NCBI GenBank assembly: GCA_023384675.1
Contig: JAHDVK010000002.1
Coordinates: forward strand, 62,001 to 126,000
Source of the DNA: Bryobacteraceae bacterium
GTDB lineage: Bacteria > Acidobacteriota > Terriglobia > Bryobacterales > Bryobacteraceae
DNA length: 64,000 nt
Direction: 5' to 3'
The position numbers and the translations under genes are program-made. Below, piece after piece: positions 43,852-51,930 of the stretch; the first letter of the stretch is position 1, and each line of letters begins with the position of its first letter. The notes under the pieces were generated by a model. It saw only the letters and a program-made list of their open reading frames with translations, was not told where the DNA came from and did no database searches.

Positions 43852-45024
43852 TTAGTCTCCCGGCGTCGCCGCCGGCTGAACGCCGTTCGGCGCGCCCTCG
43901 GCTTCTTGCTCGCTCCCGTGCGCGGGCTCGAAGATCGGCAGATGCTTTGCCGCGAGAGCAAAGATGGCGAATCCCGCCGCCACGATGGCCAGAGTGATCA
44001 CCACCTCGGTCCACTTCGGGATGTAGGCCACACCCGCCGCGCGCTCCATGCCGGTGACCGCGATGTTCAGCCGGTTCACCACGAAGCCGAAAAGGAACAT
44101 CGTCACCGCCACGTACATCGTGTGCGGGTTCTGCCGCGTTTTCTCGCGGAACAGCAACAGCATCGGCACGGCGGTTAACATGATCTCCAGCACGAACAGC
44201 CGGCTCTCCCAACCCGGATCCTCGAGCGCCGCCCACGCGCCGCGGCGGCTCAGGTCCAGGAAGCGCATCGTCAGGTACACCGCGATCACCACCGCCAGCG
44301 CCCGCGAGAGCTTCTGGATCAGCGGCCATTCCAACTCGCGGCCGAACGCCTTCGAACTGTGCCAGCTTTCGAAGATCGTCATCGCCAGGCCCACCGCGAT
44401 GGCGGAAATGTAAAACAACACCGGCAGCAGCGGCGTGTACCACAGCGTGTTCAGCTTGCCGTTCGCAATCAGGTACAGGCTGCCGAGCGAGCTTTGGTGC
44501 AGCGTGGAAAGAATCACGCCCATGATGATGATTGGCAGCATCACGCCCCGCAACACCCGCCGCGCCTTCTTCAAGCCCAGCCTCTCCAGCACCACCGGCA
44601 GAAACTCCAGGAACAGCACCGTGGTGTACAGCGTGACGCACCAGCCTACCTCGAACATCACCGAGCGCGGATTCCAGTGAACCAGCGGATGCCACACCCG
44701 GTGCGGCTGCCCGAGGTCAAACATCAGCGCTACCACCACCAGCACGTAGCCGAGAAACGCTGTGAGAATCGCCGGCCGCACCACCGGCTTGAACTCTTCA
44801 ATGTTGAAAATGTGGACGATCGCCGCCAGCGTGAATCCGCCGGCCGCCAAACCCACCCCGCACAGGATGTCAAATCCTACCCAAATGCCCCAAGGGAACT
44901 CGTCCGACAGGTTCGTCGACCCGCCCAGACCGTAAAAGATCCGGATGTAGGTGGCATAGGCGGCCAGCGCCATCAGCGCCGCGAAAACCCATTGCCAGAA
45001 CGTGCGCGGCATGAAGCGGCTCAT
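43852..45024 (-). CDS. HybB/NrfD-family membrane quinone-interacting subunit
   Basis: A 390-residue protein with about ten hydrophobic segments. ATG 45024 overlaps the ferredoxin stop by 4 bases and gives a normal HybB start (FWQWVFAALMALAAYATYIR). Conserved family stretches are FPWGIWVGFDILCGVGLAAGG, LGQPHRVWHPLVHWNPRS and MGVILSTLHQSSLGSLYLIA. HybB proteins pass electrons between a periplasmic iron-sulphur partner and the quinone pool without haem. The usual hydrogenase or other catalytic partner is not encoded nearby. Confidence 0.88.
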   Translation of the reverse strand: MSRFMPRTFWQWVFAALMALAAYATYIRIFYGLGGSTNLSDEFPWGIWVGFDILCGVGLAAGGFTLAAIVHIFNIEEFKPVVRPAILTAFLGYVLVVVALMFDLGQPHRVWHPLVHWNPRSVMFEVGWCVTLYTTVLFLEFLPVVLERLGLKKARRVLRGVMLPIIIMGVILSTLHQSSLGSLYLIANGKLNTLWYTPLLPVLFYISAIAVGLAMTIFESWHSSKAFGRELEWPLIQKLSRALAVVIAVYLTMRFLDLSRRGAWAALEDPGWESRLFVLEIMLTAVPMLLLFREKTRQNPHTMYVAVTMFLFGFVVNRLNIAVTGMERAAGVAYIPKWTEVVITLAIVAAGFAIFALAAKHLPIFEPAHGSEQEAEGAPNGVQPAATPGD

Positions 45025-45767
45025 TGCTGGCCTCCTTCGGCTGCCGCCACTTCCTCGCGGCGGTGCGTGATCCAGTAAACCCCGCCCATCAGCACCGTGC
45101 CCAGCACCACCACGTCCGGCACATACTTGAGCGCCGCCCACGTGAAGTCCGGAAGCGCTTCCTTCGGCAGACCCACGGGCATGTTCAGTTCCTCGAAGGG
45201 CACCGCGCCGATCATCAGCACGCTGGTGCCGCCCACTTCCTGCATGCCGTAAATAGCGGGATGATAGTCGTCCGGGCTGGCTTCGATGCGCTGCTTGGCG
45301 ATTTCGATCACCTCGTCCCGCTCACCCGTGATCGTCGCCTCGAATGGGCAGGCCTCCGAGCAATGCGTGACGCCGCCGAAGCTGACGCGCTCCGCGCACA
45401 TGTCGCACTTCTTGACGTAAGGCAGCCGCGCATTCCACTCGTAGGAGGGAACCTGGAAGGGGCACGCCATCAGGCAGTACCGGCAGCCCATGCAGAGATC
45501 TTTGTGGTACACCACCGGACCCGCCGCCGTCTTCTCGAATGCCGCCACCGGACACACGCTCGCGCAAGCCGGGTCAATGCAATGCATGCACAGCTTGCGC
45601 GAAAACCGTTCCCCGTGGGTGGTGACTGTCGTTAACTTCTGCGCCGACGTCTTCTCCGCCTCGGCGATTTCATCGGTGTAAGGCAGCTTCCACTTTTCAG
45701 CGCAAGCTGCCTCACAGAGCCGGCAACCAACACAGAGCACACTATCGTAAAGGACCGCTTTGGCCAT
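45021..45767 (-). CDS. HybA-like ferredoxin with four [4Fe-4S] clusters and a C-terminal anchor
   Basis: A 248-residue protein from ATG 45767, which has GGGAGG a few bases upstream (45782 is an alternative). Cysteine groups CVGCRLCEAAC, CMHCIDPACASVC, CMGCRYCLMAC and CDMC...HCSEAC supply sixteen ligands for four clusters. A C-terminal membrane segment (VPDVVVLGTVLMGGVYWI) anchors it, as in HybA. There is no Tat or Sec signal at the N-terminus, which is unusual for HybA and suggests the clusters face the cytoplasm or that export is by a partner. It transfers electrons to the HybB-like subunit. Confidence 0.87.
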   Translation of the reverse strand: MAKAVLYDSVLCVGCRLCEAACAEKWKLPYTDEIAEAEKTSAQKLTTVTTHGERFSRKLCMHCIDPACASVCPVAAFEKTAAGPVVYHKDLCMGCRYCLMACPFQVPSYEWNARLPYVKKCDMCAERVSFGGVTHCSEACPFEATITGERDEVIEIAKQRIEASPDDYHPAIYGMQEVGGTSVLMIGAVPFEELNMPVGLPKEALPDFTWAALKYVPDVVVLGTVLMGGVYWITHRREEVAAAEGGQQ

Positions 45768-45808
45768 CCGGGCCTCCCTCATCTATTCCAGACCAGTCTA
45801 TCCTGATC

Positions 45809-45825
45809 TGTTGAAGAGTTCAACA
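45809..45825. promoter_or_regulatory. Perfect inverted repeat TGTTGAA-GAG-TTCAACA
   Basis: An exact 7-3-7 palindrome between the GcvH-like and HybA-like genes. Related copies occur at 46663-46679 and 46742-46758. It may bind the NtrC-type regulator or form a short hairpin within the transcript. No sigma-54 promoter was found between it and the HybA-like gene. Confidence 0.5.
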
Positions 45826-45859
45826 CCTTTTTATGTGAAACTCTTCAGTGCTTGTGTAG

Positions 45860-46528
45860 CTAGCTGAGGAAGAACTCGGTACCGGCCTTCTTCCAGGTCT
45901 CGGCGTCGAGGGCGGCTGCCGGATCGGCGATCAACTCGCCACCATCGGCTGCGGTGGCGCCGGCCAGTTGCGGCTGCAGGGAGAACAGGCGGTCGGCCGC
46001 TTCACGCATCCAGGCCGGAACCAGGTTCGCAGGCAGCAGGTTGCGGGTGGGGCTGTCCTCGTCCGGCGAGAACACGTTCATCATCCAGCCCTTGCCGTAG
46101 GGCTCCTCACGAAGCATCGCGGGGTTGGTCAACAAAGCGGTATTGATTTCCACCACTTCACCTTCCACCGGGCTCACCATCTCGATCTTCTCGCCGTTGC
46201 GGAAGAAACTCACAACCTTCTGGCCCTGGCGTACCCACTGGCCGGGCTTCGGCAGCTCAATGCGCTCCACGGCGCCGGCGAAAGCGGCGGCGAAGGCGTC
46301 CGCGCCCACCCGGTTCACATTCTTGCGCTCACGCTGCACCCAGGTGTGGCCGGGGTGATAGCGGACATTCGACGGAACCGCGAATCCATTAATAACTTCG
46401 GCGTCGCTTGAGGCCATCACGGGCGCCAGTTCCGGCTCGCCGGCCAGCATCGGGGCCTTCTTGCGGTTCATCACAAAATCAATCACGATGAAGGTAGCGA
46501 AAGTGAGAACGACTAAGAGAACGGTCAT
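45860..46528 (-). CDS. Membrane-anchored glycine cleavage H-like (lipoyl-fold) protein
   Basis: A 222-residue protein with one N-terminal membrane segment (VLLVVLTFATFIVIDFVM). Residues about 58-155 match the GcvH fold: YHPGHTWVQRE, AFAGAVERIELPKPGQWVRQ, VSPVEGEVVEINTALLTNPA, then EEPYGKGWMMNV. The lysine normally lipoylated in GcvH lies eight residues before the P-V-x-G-E turn. Here the nearest lysine (GEKIEM) is only six before it, so lipoylation is doubtful. A conserved C-terminal extension (residues 170-222) follows. No glycine-cleavage genes are nearby; linkage to HybA/HybB suggests a redox or assembly role (inference). Confidence 0.75.
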   Translation of the reverse strand: MTVLLVVLTFATFIVIDFVMNRKKAPMLAGEPELAPVMASSDAEVINGFAVPSNVRYHPGHTWVQRERKNVNRVGADAFAAAFAGAVERIELPKPGQWVRQGQKVVSFFRNGEKIEMVSPVEGEVVEINTALLTNPAMLREEPYGKGWMMNVFSPDEDSPTRNLLPANLVPAWMREAADRLFSLQPQLAGATAADGGELIADPAAALDAETWKKAGTEFFLS

Positions 46529-46580
46529 TGTAGTAACTCCTCTGTGCTGTATTCGCCGGCTTGTTCCGGCACCCTTCTTA

Positions 46581-46597
46581 GTGCAGGTGGCGTGCCA
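46581..46597 (-). promoter_or_regulatory. Sigma-54 (-24/-12) promoter
   Basis: On the minus strand the sequence reads TGGCACG-CCAC-CTGCA. The essential GG and GC dinucleotides are exactly 12 bases apart and 13 of the consensus positions around them match. Predicted transcription start is near 46571, about 43 bases before the GcvH-like start codon. The operon's own NtrC-type activator is the obvious partner. Confidence 0.7.
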
Positions 46598-46662
46598 AAC
46601 TCGCTACCGTAGCTAACCGGCTGAGTCAAAAGATGTTACTGGTTTGACTGATTTTCCGTTCC

Positions 46663-46679
46663 TGTTGGGTAATTCAACA
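46663..46679. promoter_or_regulatory. Putative activator-binding inverted repeat (proximal)
   Basis: TGTTGGG-TAA-TTCAACA differs from the perfect copy at 45809 by two bases in one arm. It is centred about 100 bases upstream of the predicted sigma-54 transcription start, a normal enhancer distance for NtrC-type activators. Confidence 0.5.
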
Positions 46680-46741
46680 CGTCCTGCCGCAAATCTCCGC
46701 AAAATGGACATAACCTTCTATTTTTCAATAATTTAGAAGAC

Positions 46742-46758
46742 TGTTGAAAAATTCAATA
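46742..46758. promoter_or_regulatory. Putative activator-binding inverted repeat (distal)
   Basis: TGTTGAA-AAA-TTCAATA has one mismatch to the perfect palindrome. It is centred about 180 bases upstream of the predicted start. It also lies just after the stop of the SRPBCC gene, so a role in that transcript's end cannot be excluded. Confidence 0.5.
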
Positions 46759-46790
46759 CCATCTGCCGCATATTTCAACAGTTTTTGAGG

Positions 46791-47246
46791 TTACAGCCCC
46801 TGCTCTATCGCCCGCCGCGTCGCTTCGTGGCGGTATCGGAACATCCGCCGCAGTTGCAGGCGGGCGAACCAGCCGCCGAGCAGGTCGATCAGCGGCCCGC
46901 CGGGCAGACTGAAGTCGATCTCGTCGGTGAGGCGGGTTTCGTTAGGGCCGAGCGGCTCGAAGCGGTGGTGATGGATCCAGCGGCGAAACGGGCCTTCGTC
47001 CTGCACATCGGCGAACAGACGGTTCTTTTCGTATTCGGTGTGCCGCGCGAGCCAGCGTTTGCGGAATGGGCCGATGGGCACTTCAAGCTCGACAATGGCG
47101 CCGGGCGCGAGGCCGCCTTCCTTGCGGATAACCTGGACCGGGGCGAACGGAGGCGTGAGGCGCTCGAGCGCGTCCGGCCGTTCGTGGAAGGCGAAGACCT
47201 TTTCAACCGGAGCCGGGATCAACGAGGAATAGACGAAGCGGGGCAT
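46791..47246 (-). CDS. SRPBCC (START-like) family protein
   Basis: A 151-residue protein from ATG 47246. It matches the polyketide-cyclase/SRPBCC sub-group often annotated as cell-division-inhibitor or ligand-binding protein: YSSLIPAPVEKVFAFHERPD at the N-terminus, FRRWIHHHRFEPLGPNETRL in the middle and a C-terminal helix FARLQLRRMFRYRHEATRRA. These proteins form a hydrophobic ligand pocket; the ligand is unknown. Start is back-to-back with the ABC ATPase gene (about 29 bases apart). Confidence 0.75.
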   Translation of the reverse strand: MPRFVYSSLIPAPVEKVFAFHERPDALERLTPPFAPVQVIRKEGGLAPGAIVELEVPIGPFRKRWLARHTEYEKNRLFADVQDEGPFRRWIHHHRFEPLGPNETRLTDEIDFSLPGGPLIDLLGGWFARLQLRRMFRYRHEATRRAIEQGL

Positions 47247-47274
47247 GGAAACGGTAAGCTGTCTGCTTGGCCTG

Positions 47275-48753
47275 ATGGTGCTCGAACTCGACCGGATGCA
47301 GAAACGCTTTGGCGGCGTCGTGGCGCTGCGGCGCGGAGACCTGCGCGTGGCGGCGGGCGAAGTGCATCTGTTGCTCGGCGAGAACGGCGCGGGGAAGTCC
47401 ACGCTGATGAAGATCGTGGCGGGGATGATCGAGCCGGACGCCGGCGCGATGCGCTGGAAAAGCTCGCCCGCGCGATTCCGCTCGCCGGCCGAGGCGCAGC
47501 GCGCGGGCGTCGCGATGGTCCATCAGGAGAGCCTGCTGGCGCCGCATCTCACCGTGGCGGAGAACCTGTGGCTGGGGCGCGAAATGACCGCGCGCGGCGG
47601 ATTTCTGCGGCGCGGCACGATGCGCGAGGCGGCGCAGCGGTTGATCGAGGAACACCGCTTCCCGCTGCAGGCCGGCTGGCGCGTCGAACGCCTGAGCCCG
47701 GCGCAGCGGCAAATGGTGGAGATCTGCCGCGCCATCGCCCACGACGCGTCGTTGCTCATCTTCGATGAACCGACATCGTCGCTCCCGGACAGCGAGACGC
47801 GCGAGGTGTTCCGGATCGTCCGCGGGCTCAAGGAGCGGGGCGTGGCCGTGGTCTACATCACGCACCGGATGGAGGAGTTGCGGGTGCTGGGAAACCGGGC
47901 GACGGTGCTGCGCGACGGCGAGACGGTCTTCACAGGCCCGATGGCCGAGGTAACGAACGACGATCTGGTGCGGCTCATGGTGGGCCGCGAAATCGCCGCG
48001 GAATCGCGCCCGGCGCGCGCGCCGGGCAGCGTGCGGTTGCGGGTGGAAAACCTCAGCCGCGGAGGCGTCTTGCGCGACATCTGCTTCGAGGCGCGCGCGG
48101 GCGAGATCGTGGGCATCGCGGGGCTGGTGGGCGCGGGGCGCACCGAGCTGTGCCGGGCGCTGTTCGGCGTGGATGCCGTGGACGCGGGGCACGTTGAAGT
48201 GGATGGCGAGGTGGTCCGCCTGCGTTCGCCCCGCGAGGCTGTGCGCGCGGGCATCGCGCTGGCGCCCGAGGATCGCCAGAAATGCGGTCTGGCCACGAGC
48301 CGTCCGGTGGGCGACAACCTGCTGCTCGCTTCGCTTGAAGGCGTCTGCCGGTGGGGGTTCGTGGACCGGAAGCGCGCAGCCGCGCCAGTCCACACACTCA
48401 TCCAAAGGATGCGCCTGAAGGCCGAATCGCCGGCTCAAATCGCCGGTCAGCTCAGCGGCGGCAACCAGCAGAAAGCGGTGATCGGCAAATGGGTGGCGCG
48501 CGGCGCGAAGGTCTATCTGTTCGACGAACCCACGCGCGGCATCGATATCGGCGCGAAGGAGGAGGTCTTCGGCCTGATGGATGAACTCGCGCGCGAAGGC
48601 GCGGCCGTGGTGATGGTGAGTTCCGAGATGGCGGAACTGGTGCGCATGGCCGACCGCATTCTTGTGATGCGGCAGGGGCGCATCGCCGCCGAACTGCCGC
48701 GCGGCGCGGCGCAAGAGGAGATCCTGCGCTTCGCCGCGCTGGAGAACGCCTGA
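47275..48753 (+). CDS. Sugar ABC transporter ATP-binding protein (RbsA/MglA type)
   Basis: A 492-residue double ATPase; ATG 47275 is preferred over 47245. The first domain has Walker A GENGAGKST (near residue 34), a degenerate signature LSPAQRQ and Walker B LLIFDEPTSSLP. The second has the degenerate Walker A GLVGAGRTEL and a full signature LSGGNQQK with VYLFDEPTRGID. This asymmetry is normal for carbohydrate-importing CUT2 transporters. The permease follows after one base. No substrate-binding protein gene is found beside them. Confidence 0.9.
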   Translation: MVLELDRMQKRFGGVVALRRGDLRVAAGEVHLLLGENGAGKSTLMKIVAGMIEPDAGAMRWKSSPARFRSPAEAQRAGVAMVHQESLLAPHLTVAENLWLGREMTARGGFLRRGTMREAAQRLIEEHRFPLQAGWRVERLSPAQRQMVEICRAIAHDASLLIFDEPTSSLPDSETREVFRIVRGLKERGVAVVYITHRMEELRVLGNRATVLRDGETVFTGPMAEVTNDDLVRLMVGREIAAESRPARAPGSVRLRVENLSRGGVLRDICFEARAGEIVGIAGLVGAGRTELCRALFGVDAVDAGHVEVDGEVVRLRSPREAVRAGIALAPEDRQKCGLATSRPVGDNLLLASLEGVCRWGFVDRKRAAAPVHTLIQRMRLKAESPAQIAGQLSGGNQQKAVIGKWVARGAKVYLFDEPTRGIDIGAKEEVFGLMDELAREGAAVVMVSSEMAELVRMADRILVMRQGRIAAELPRGAAQEEILRFAALENA

Positions 48754-48754
48754 A

Positions 48755-49690
48755 ATGCATCGTATTTGGCCATTTTTGACGCTGTTTGTGCTCATTTTGG
48801 GCCTTTCTTTGGGCACGGATAGCTTTCTGCGGCCCGACAATCTGACCAGCGTCATCCGCCAGACAGCCGTGATCAACATCATCGCGCTGGGCATGACCGT
48901 GATCATGGTGGCGGGCGGCATCGACTTGAGCGTCGGCTCGATGATGGCGTTCAGCGGACTGCTCGGCTGCCTAGTGATGGAAAACGGCGGCGGCGCGGGC
49001 GCGGGCATTGCGGCGGGCGTGGCGGCGGGGCTTGTGCTGGGAACGCTGAACGGGTTGGGCGTGGCGCGGCTCAGGATCAACCCGTTTATCGTGACGCTGG
49101 GCGCGATGGGCATTTACCGGGGATTGGCGCTGATCGCCTCGAATGGCATGCCGGTGCAGAATCTGCCGGCGGGGTTCAGTTTCCTGGGCGAAGGGCGGCT
49201 GCTGGGAGCGCCGTTCGTGTTGTGGGTACTGGTGGCGTGCGCGCTGGCGGTGCATGTGCTGCTCGAACGCACACGCATGGGGCGCTACGCGTTCGCGATC
49301 GGCAGCAATCCCGAGGCGGCTTATTACTCGGGCGTGCCGGTGGCGTTCCACACGACCGCGGTGTATGCCGTGGGTGGCTTGATGGTGGGGCTCGCCGGGA
49401 TGATCGAATCAAGCCGCCTGATGACAGGGCAGCCGACCGCCGGGCAGGGCTACGAGTTGCAGGCCATCGCGGCCGTGGTGATCGGCGGCGGCAGCCTGCG
49501 CGGAGGCGAAGGCAGCGTGGTGGGGACGTTGACTGGCGCGTTCATCATGGGGCTGCTGGCGAACGGCAGCGACCTGCTGGGCATTTCGCCGTACCTGCAA
49601 CAGGCGATCATCGGGGCGGTGATCGTGGCGGCGGTGTTCGTGGATGAATTGAGGAAGCGGTCTCAGCGCCCCGGGCGTTCCGCGCCATAG
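48755..49690 (+). CDS. Sugar ABC transporter permease (RbsC type)
   Basis: A 311-residue membrane protein with eight to ten hydrophobic segments. Family motifs seen are NIIALGMTVIMVAGGIDLSV near residues 45-65 (the GIDLSVG signature), RINPFIVTLGAMGIYRGLA and the late VIGGGSLRGGEGSVVGTLTG. It forms the channel for the CUT2 ATPase upstream. Its end overlaps the convergent fucosidase gene by 28 bases. The sugar is unknown; neighbouring fucosidase suggests fucose as one possibility (weak inference). Confidence 0.9.
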   Translation: MHRIWPFLTLFVLILGLSLGTDSFLRPDNLTSVIRQTAVINIIALGMTVIMVAGGIDLSVGSMMAFSGLLGCLVMENGGGAGAGIAAGVAAGLVLGTLNGLGVARLRINPFIVTLGAMGIYRGLALIASNGMPVQNLPAGFSFLGEGRLLGAPFVLWVLVACALAVHVLLERTRMGRYAFAIGSNPEAAYYSGVPVAFHTTAVYAVGGLMVGLAGMIESSRLMTGQPTAGQGYELQAIAAVVIGGGSLRGGEGSVVGTLTGAFIMGLLANGSDLLGISPYLQQAIIGAVIVAAVFVDELRKRSQRPGRSAP

Positions 49691-51930
49691 AGCATCAGCA
49701 GCGGATGTTTCACCACGGCGCGGTATTCGTGCGCTGCTGGGTCAAGGCCGGCGGGCCAGGCGGCAGTGAATTCGCCGGGCGCGGTGATGGACTGCAAGGG
49801 CAGCGGAAGCCAGGGTTCGGTGCGTTCGTAGAGATCGGTGAGACCCTTACGCGGGCGGTATTCGAAGCCGGCTTCGAGCGTTTTCGTATCGCCCATGTTT
49901 TCCACGCGGCCGCGCATGCGGCCGGGCGCGGCGTCGAGCGTGAGGACCTGGGGCGGTGCGAGCGCGGGGGCGGCGTGGGTGATTTTGAGCACTACGGGCT
50001 TGTCCCAACGGCGGTCGTCGTACATGCGCTGGGCGGTCATGGCGGAGATCACGAGGCCTTCGGGGGTCTGGCGGAACTCGGTTTTGGGGATGACGTCGGG
50101 GCGGTATTCGAGCAGTTCATCCGACTGGCCTAAAACAGAAACCTGGGTTTGCGGAGTAGAACGGACACTGCGCAAAATGATTTCGCGGCGTTCGCCGAGT
50201 TTCCAGGGCGAGCGGGTGACGAAGGCGTAGACCGTGCCGTTGGACTTGTGCCGCGTGAACCAGACGTTGTCCTCGTTGGTGAGAATCCACGGGCGGACCG
50301 AATCGAGGGCTTCGCCGTTGACGAAGTGCCAGAGAGCGATGTCGCGCAGGCGGCCCTCTTCGGCGTGCGAGAGTTCCCCATCGGGCCGCGGGCCGACGTT
50401 CAGAAGCAGATTGCCGCCCTTGGCGCGGATCTCCACCAGGGTTTCGATCAACTGGCGCGAGGACTTGGGCACGTCGGCGGGCTTGTGCTGCCAGGCGTCG
50501 CCGATGGTGATGCAAGCCTCCCAGGGCTGATCCATCGGGATGCCGGGGACGTGCTGCTCGGGCGTTTCGATGGCGCCGCGGGTGACGACGATGGAAGGCT
50601 GGCGGAGCCAGGCCTGCTCGCGGACGCCGTGCGCGGGGCCGTCGATGAAGAGCACGTCGATGGGGCCGTAGTTCGCCAACAGTTCATCGATCTGACGCTG
50701 GACGTAGCGCTTCATTTCGGGTAGTTCGCGCGTGGTGGTGTTGGGCGCGGGCGGGCGCGCGATGGGCAGGCCGTTCTGATGGAACCACCAGAAGTCGTCA
50801 GGCGAGATGTAGAAGCCGATGGCGATGCCCTCGGCGCGGAAGGCGTCCACCACTTCGCGCACAACATCGCGCTTCAGCGGCGTGTTCATGATGTTGAAGG
50901 GCGTGGTCTGCGTGTCCCACCAGGCGAAGCCCGAATGGTGCTTGGTGGTGAAGACCACGTACTTCATGCCCGCGAGTTTCGCGAGCCGCGCCCACTCCTG
51001 CGCGTCGAATCTCTTCGGATGCAGGTAGCGCGGCAGCACGCTGAAGTAGCGCTCAATGTAGGCTTTGTCCGCGCCGGCGAGCGAATGCGAGATCACGCTG
51101 CCGAGAGTGACGTCCACGTTCCAGTGAATGAACATGCCGAAGCCAAGATCGCGGAACCATTCAAGGCGCGCGGGTTGATTCAGCGAGGCGGTTTCGAGCG
51201 AATCGAAGATGAACAGGCGCGAGGGCGCATCCTCGGGCAGCAGATAGAGGGTGCCGTCGCGGGCGTCGAGGCCCTCATTCGTGAAAGGCGTGTTGCGGTC
51301 GGTGACGCCGGCGTGCAAAACGCGGCGGGGCTGTAAAGTTTCGGGGTCGAGCCAGTAGACGGAGTGCTCCGTGGAGCCGCGCGGCGCGACGCCGCCCGCG
51401 ACAATGAGGCCGTAGCGGAACTTCATGTCCTGGTAGCGCGCGGGCAGCGGATTGTCGCGCACGCGCAGCAGGCGCCCGTCGAAGGTCCACTCGTAGATCT
51501 TGCGGGCGTCCCAATTGGCGCCGTAGAGCCGGTCCGGGGCGGCGGCGACCGCGCCGATGTGGTCGTCCACCTCGAAGGAGGAGACGAGGGCGAGGGTCTT
51601 CTTGTCGCGGCGTTGGATCACGCTGCGGGACGACGGGCGGTACTCGGCGACAGGGATCCAGAAGGTGGAATCGTCTGCGTCGAAGCCGCCGGGATGGTAC
51701 ATCTCGCCCTGCTGGATTTCGACGGCGCGGCGGCGCGCGCCGGTGGCGGCGTCGTACTCGAAAAGCCAGCCTTTTTTCGCGTTGCGGTCCACCGAGGTGA
51801 CGAACGCCGCGCCGTTCTCCACCGAAACGCCCTGAACGTGAAAAGTTTCGCCGGCGAGTGGAACAATTTGAGTAGGTTTTGTTGTCTGCAGCGTGGCGGC
51901 GAAGAGAAAAGCGAGAGGGAGGATGGTCAT
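49663..51930 (-). CDS. DUF6454 beta-propeller fused to a GH29 alpha-L-fucosidase
   Basis: A 755-residue secreted protein with signal peptide MTILPLAFLFAATLQ. Residues about 20-248 form a propeller-like domain of the DUF6454 type (VQGVSVENGAAFVTSVDRNA, EMYHPGGFDADDSTFWIPVA). Residues about 250-600 are a GH29 fucosidase: WFRDLGFGMFIHWN, VFTTKHHSGFAWWDT, GFYISPDDFWW, then IDVLFIDGP, whose Asp is the likely nucleophile, and GGNLLLNVGPRPDG. A beta-sandwich tail follows. GH29 removes alpha-L-fucose. The fusion is unusual. The start overlaps the upstream S9 peptidase stop by 4 bases (ATGA). Confidence 0.8.
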   Translation of the reverse strand: MTILPLAFLFAATLQTTKPTQIVPLAGETFHVQGVSVENGAAFVTSVDRNAKKGWLFEYDAATGARRRAVEIQQGEMYHPGGFDADDSTFWIPVAEYRPSSRSVIQRRDKKTLALVSSFEVDDHIGAVAAAPDRLYGANWDARKIYEWTFDGRLLRVRDNPLPARYQDMKFRYGLIVAGGVAPRGSTEHSVYWLDPETLQPRRVLHAGVTDRNTPFTNEGLDARDGTLYLLPEDAPSRLFIFDSLETASLNQPARLEWFRDLGFGMFIHWNVDVTLGSVISHSLAGADKAYIERYFSVLPRYLHPKRFDAQEWARLAKLAGMKYVVFTTKHHSGFAWWDTQTTPFNIMNTPLKRDVVREVVDAFRAEGIAIGFYISPDDFWWFHQNGLPIARPPAPNTTTRELPEMKRYVQRQIDELLANYGPIDVLFIDGPAHGVREQAWLRQPSIVVTRGAIETPEQHVPGIPMDQPWEACITIGDAWQHKPADVPKSSRQLIETLVEIRAKGGNLLLNVGPRPDGELSHAEEGRLRDIALWHFVNGEALDSVRPWILTNEDNVWFTRHKSNGTVYAFVTRSPWKLGERREIILRSVRSTPQTQVSVLGQSDELLEYRPDVIPKTEFRQTPEGLVISAMTAQRMYDDRRWDKPVVLKITHAAPALAPPQVLTLDAAPGRMRGRVENMGDTKTLEAGFEYRPRKGLTDLYERTEPWLPLPLQSITAPGEFTAAWPAGLDPAAHEYRAVVKHPLLMLYGAERPGR

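Larger units (their letters stand above)
46529..46790. other. Regulatory region upstream of the GcvH-like gene
   Basis: A 262-base AT-rich stretch in GC-rich surroundings. It holds a sigma-54 promoter (46581-46597), two TGTTG/TTCAACA inverted repeats (46663, 46742) and a further TTTCAACA half-site at about 46773-46780. Confidence 0.6.

Noticed and set aside
47203-49113. 636-codon minus-strand frame
   Set aside because: Antisense to the sugar ABC transporter; His/Arg/Pro-rich shadow.
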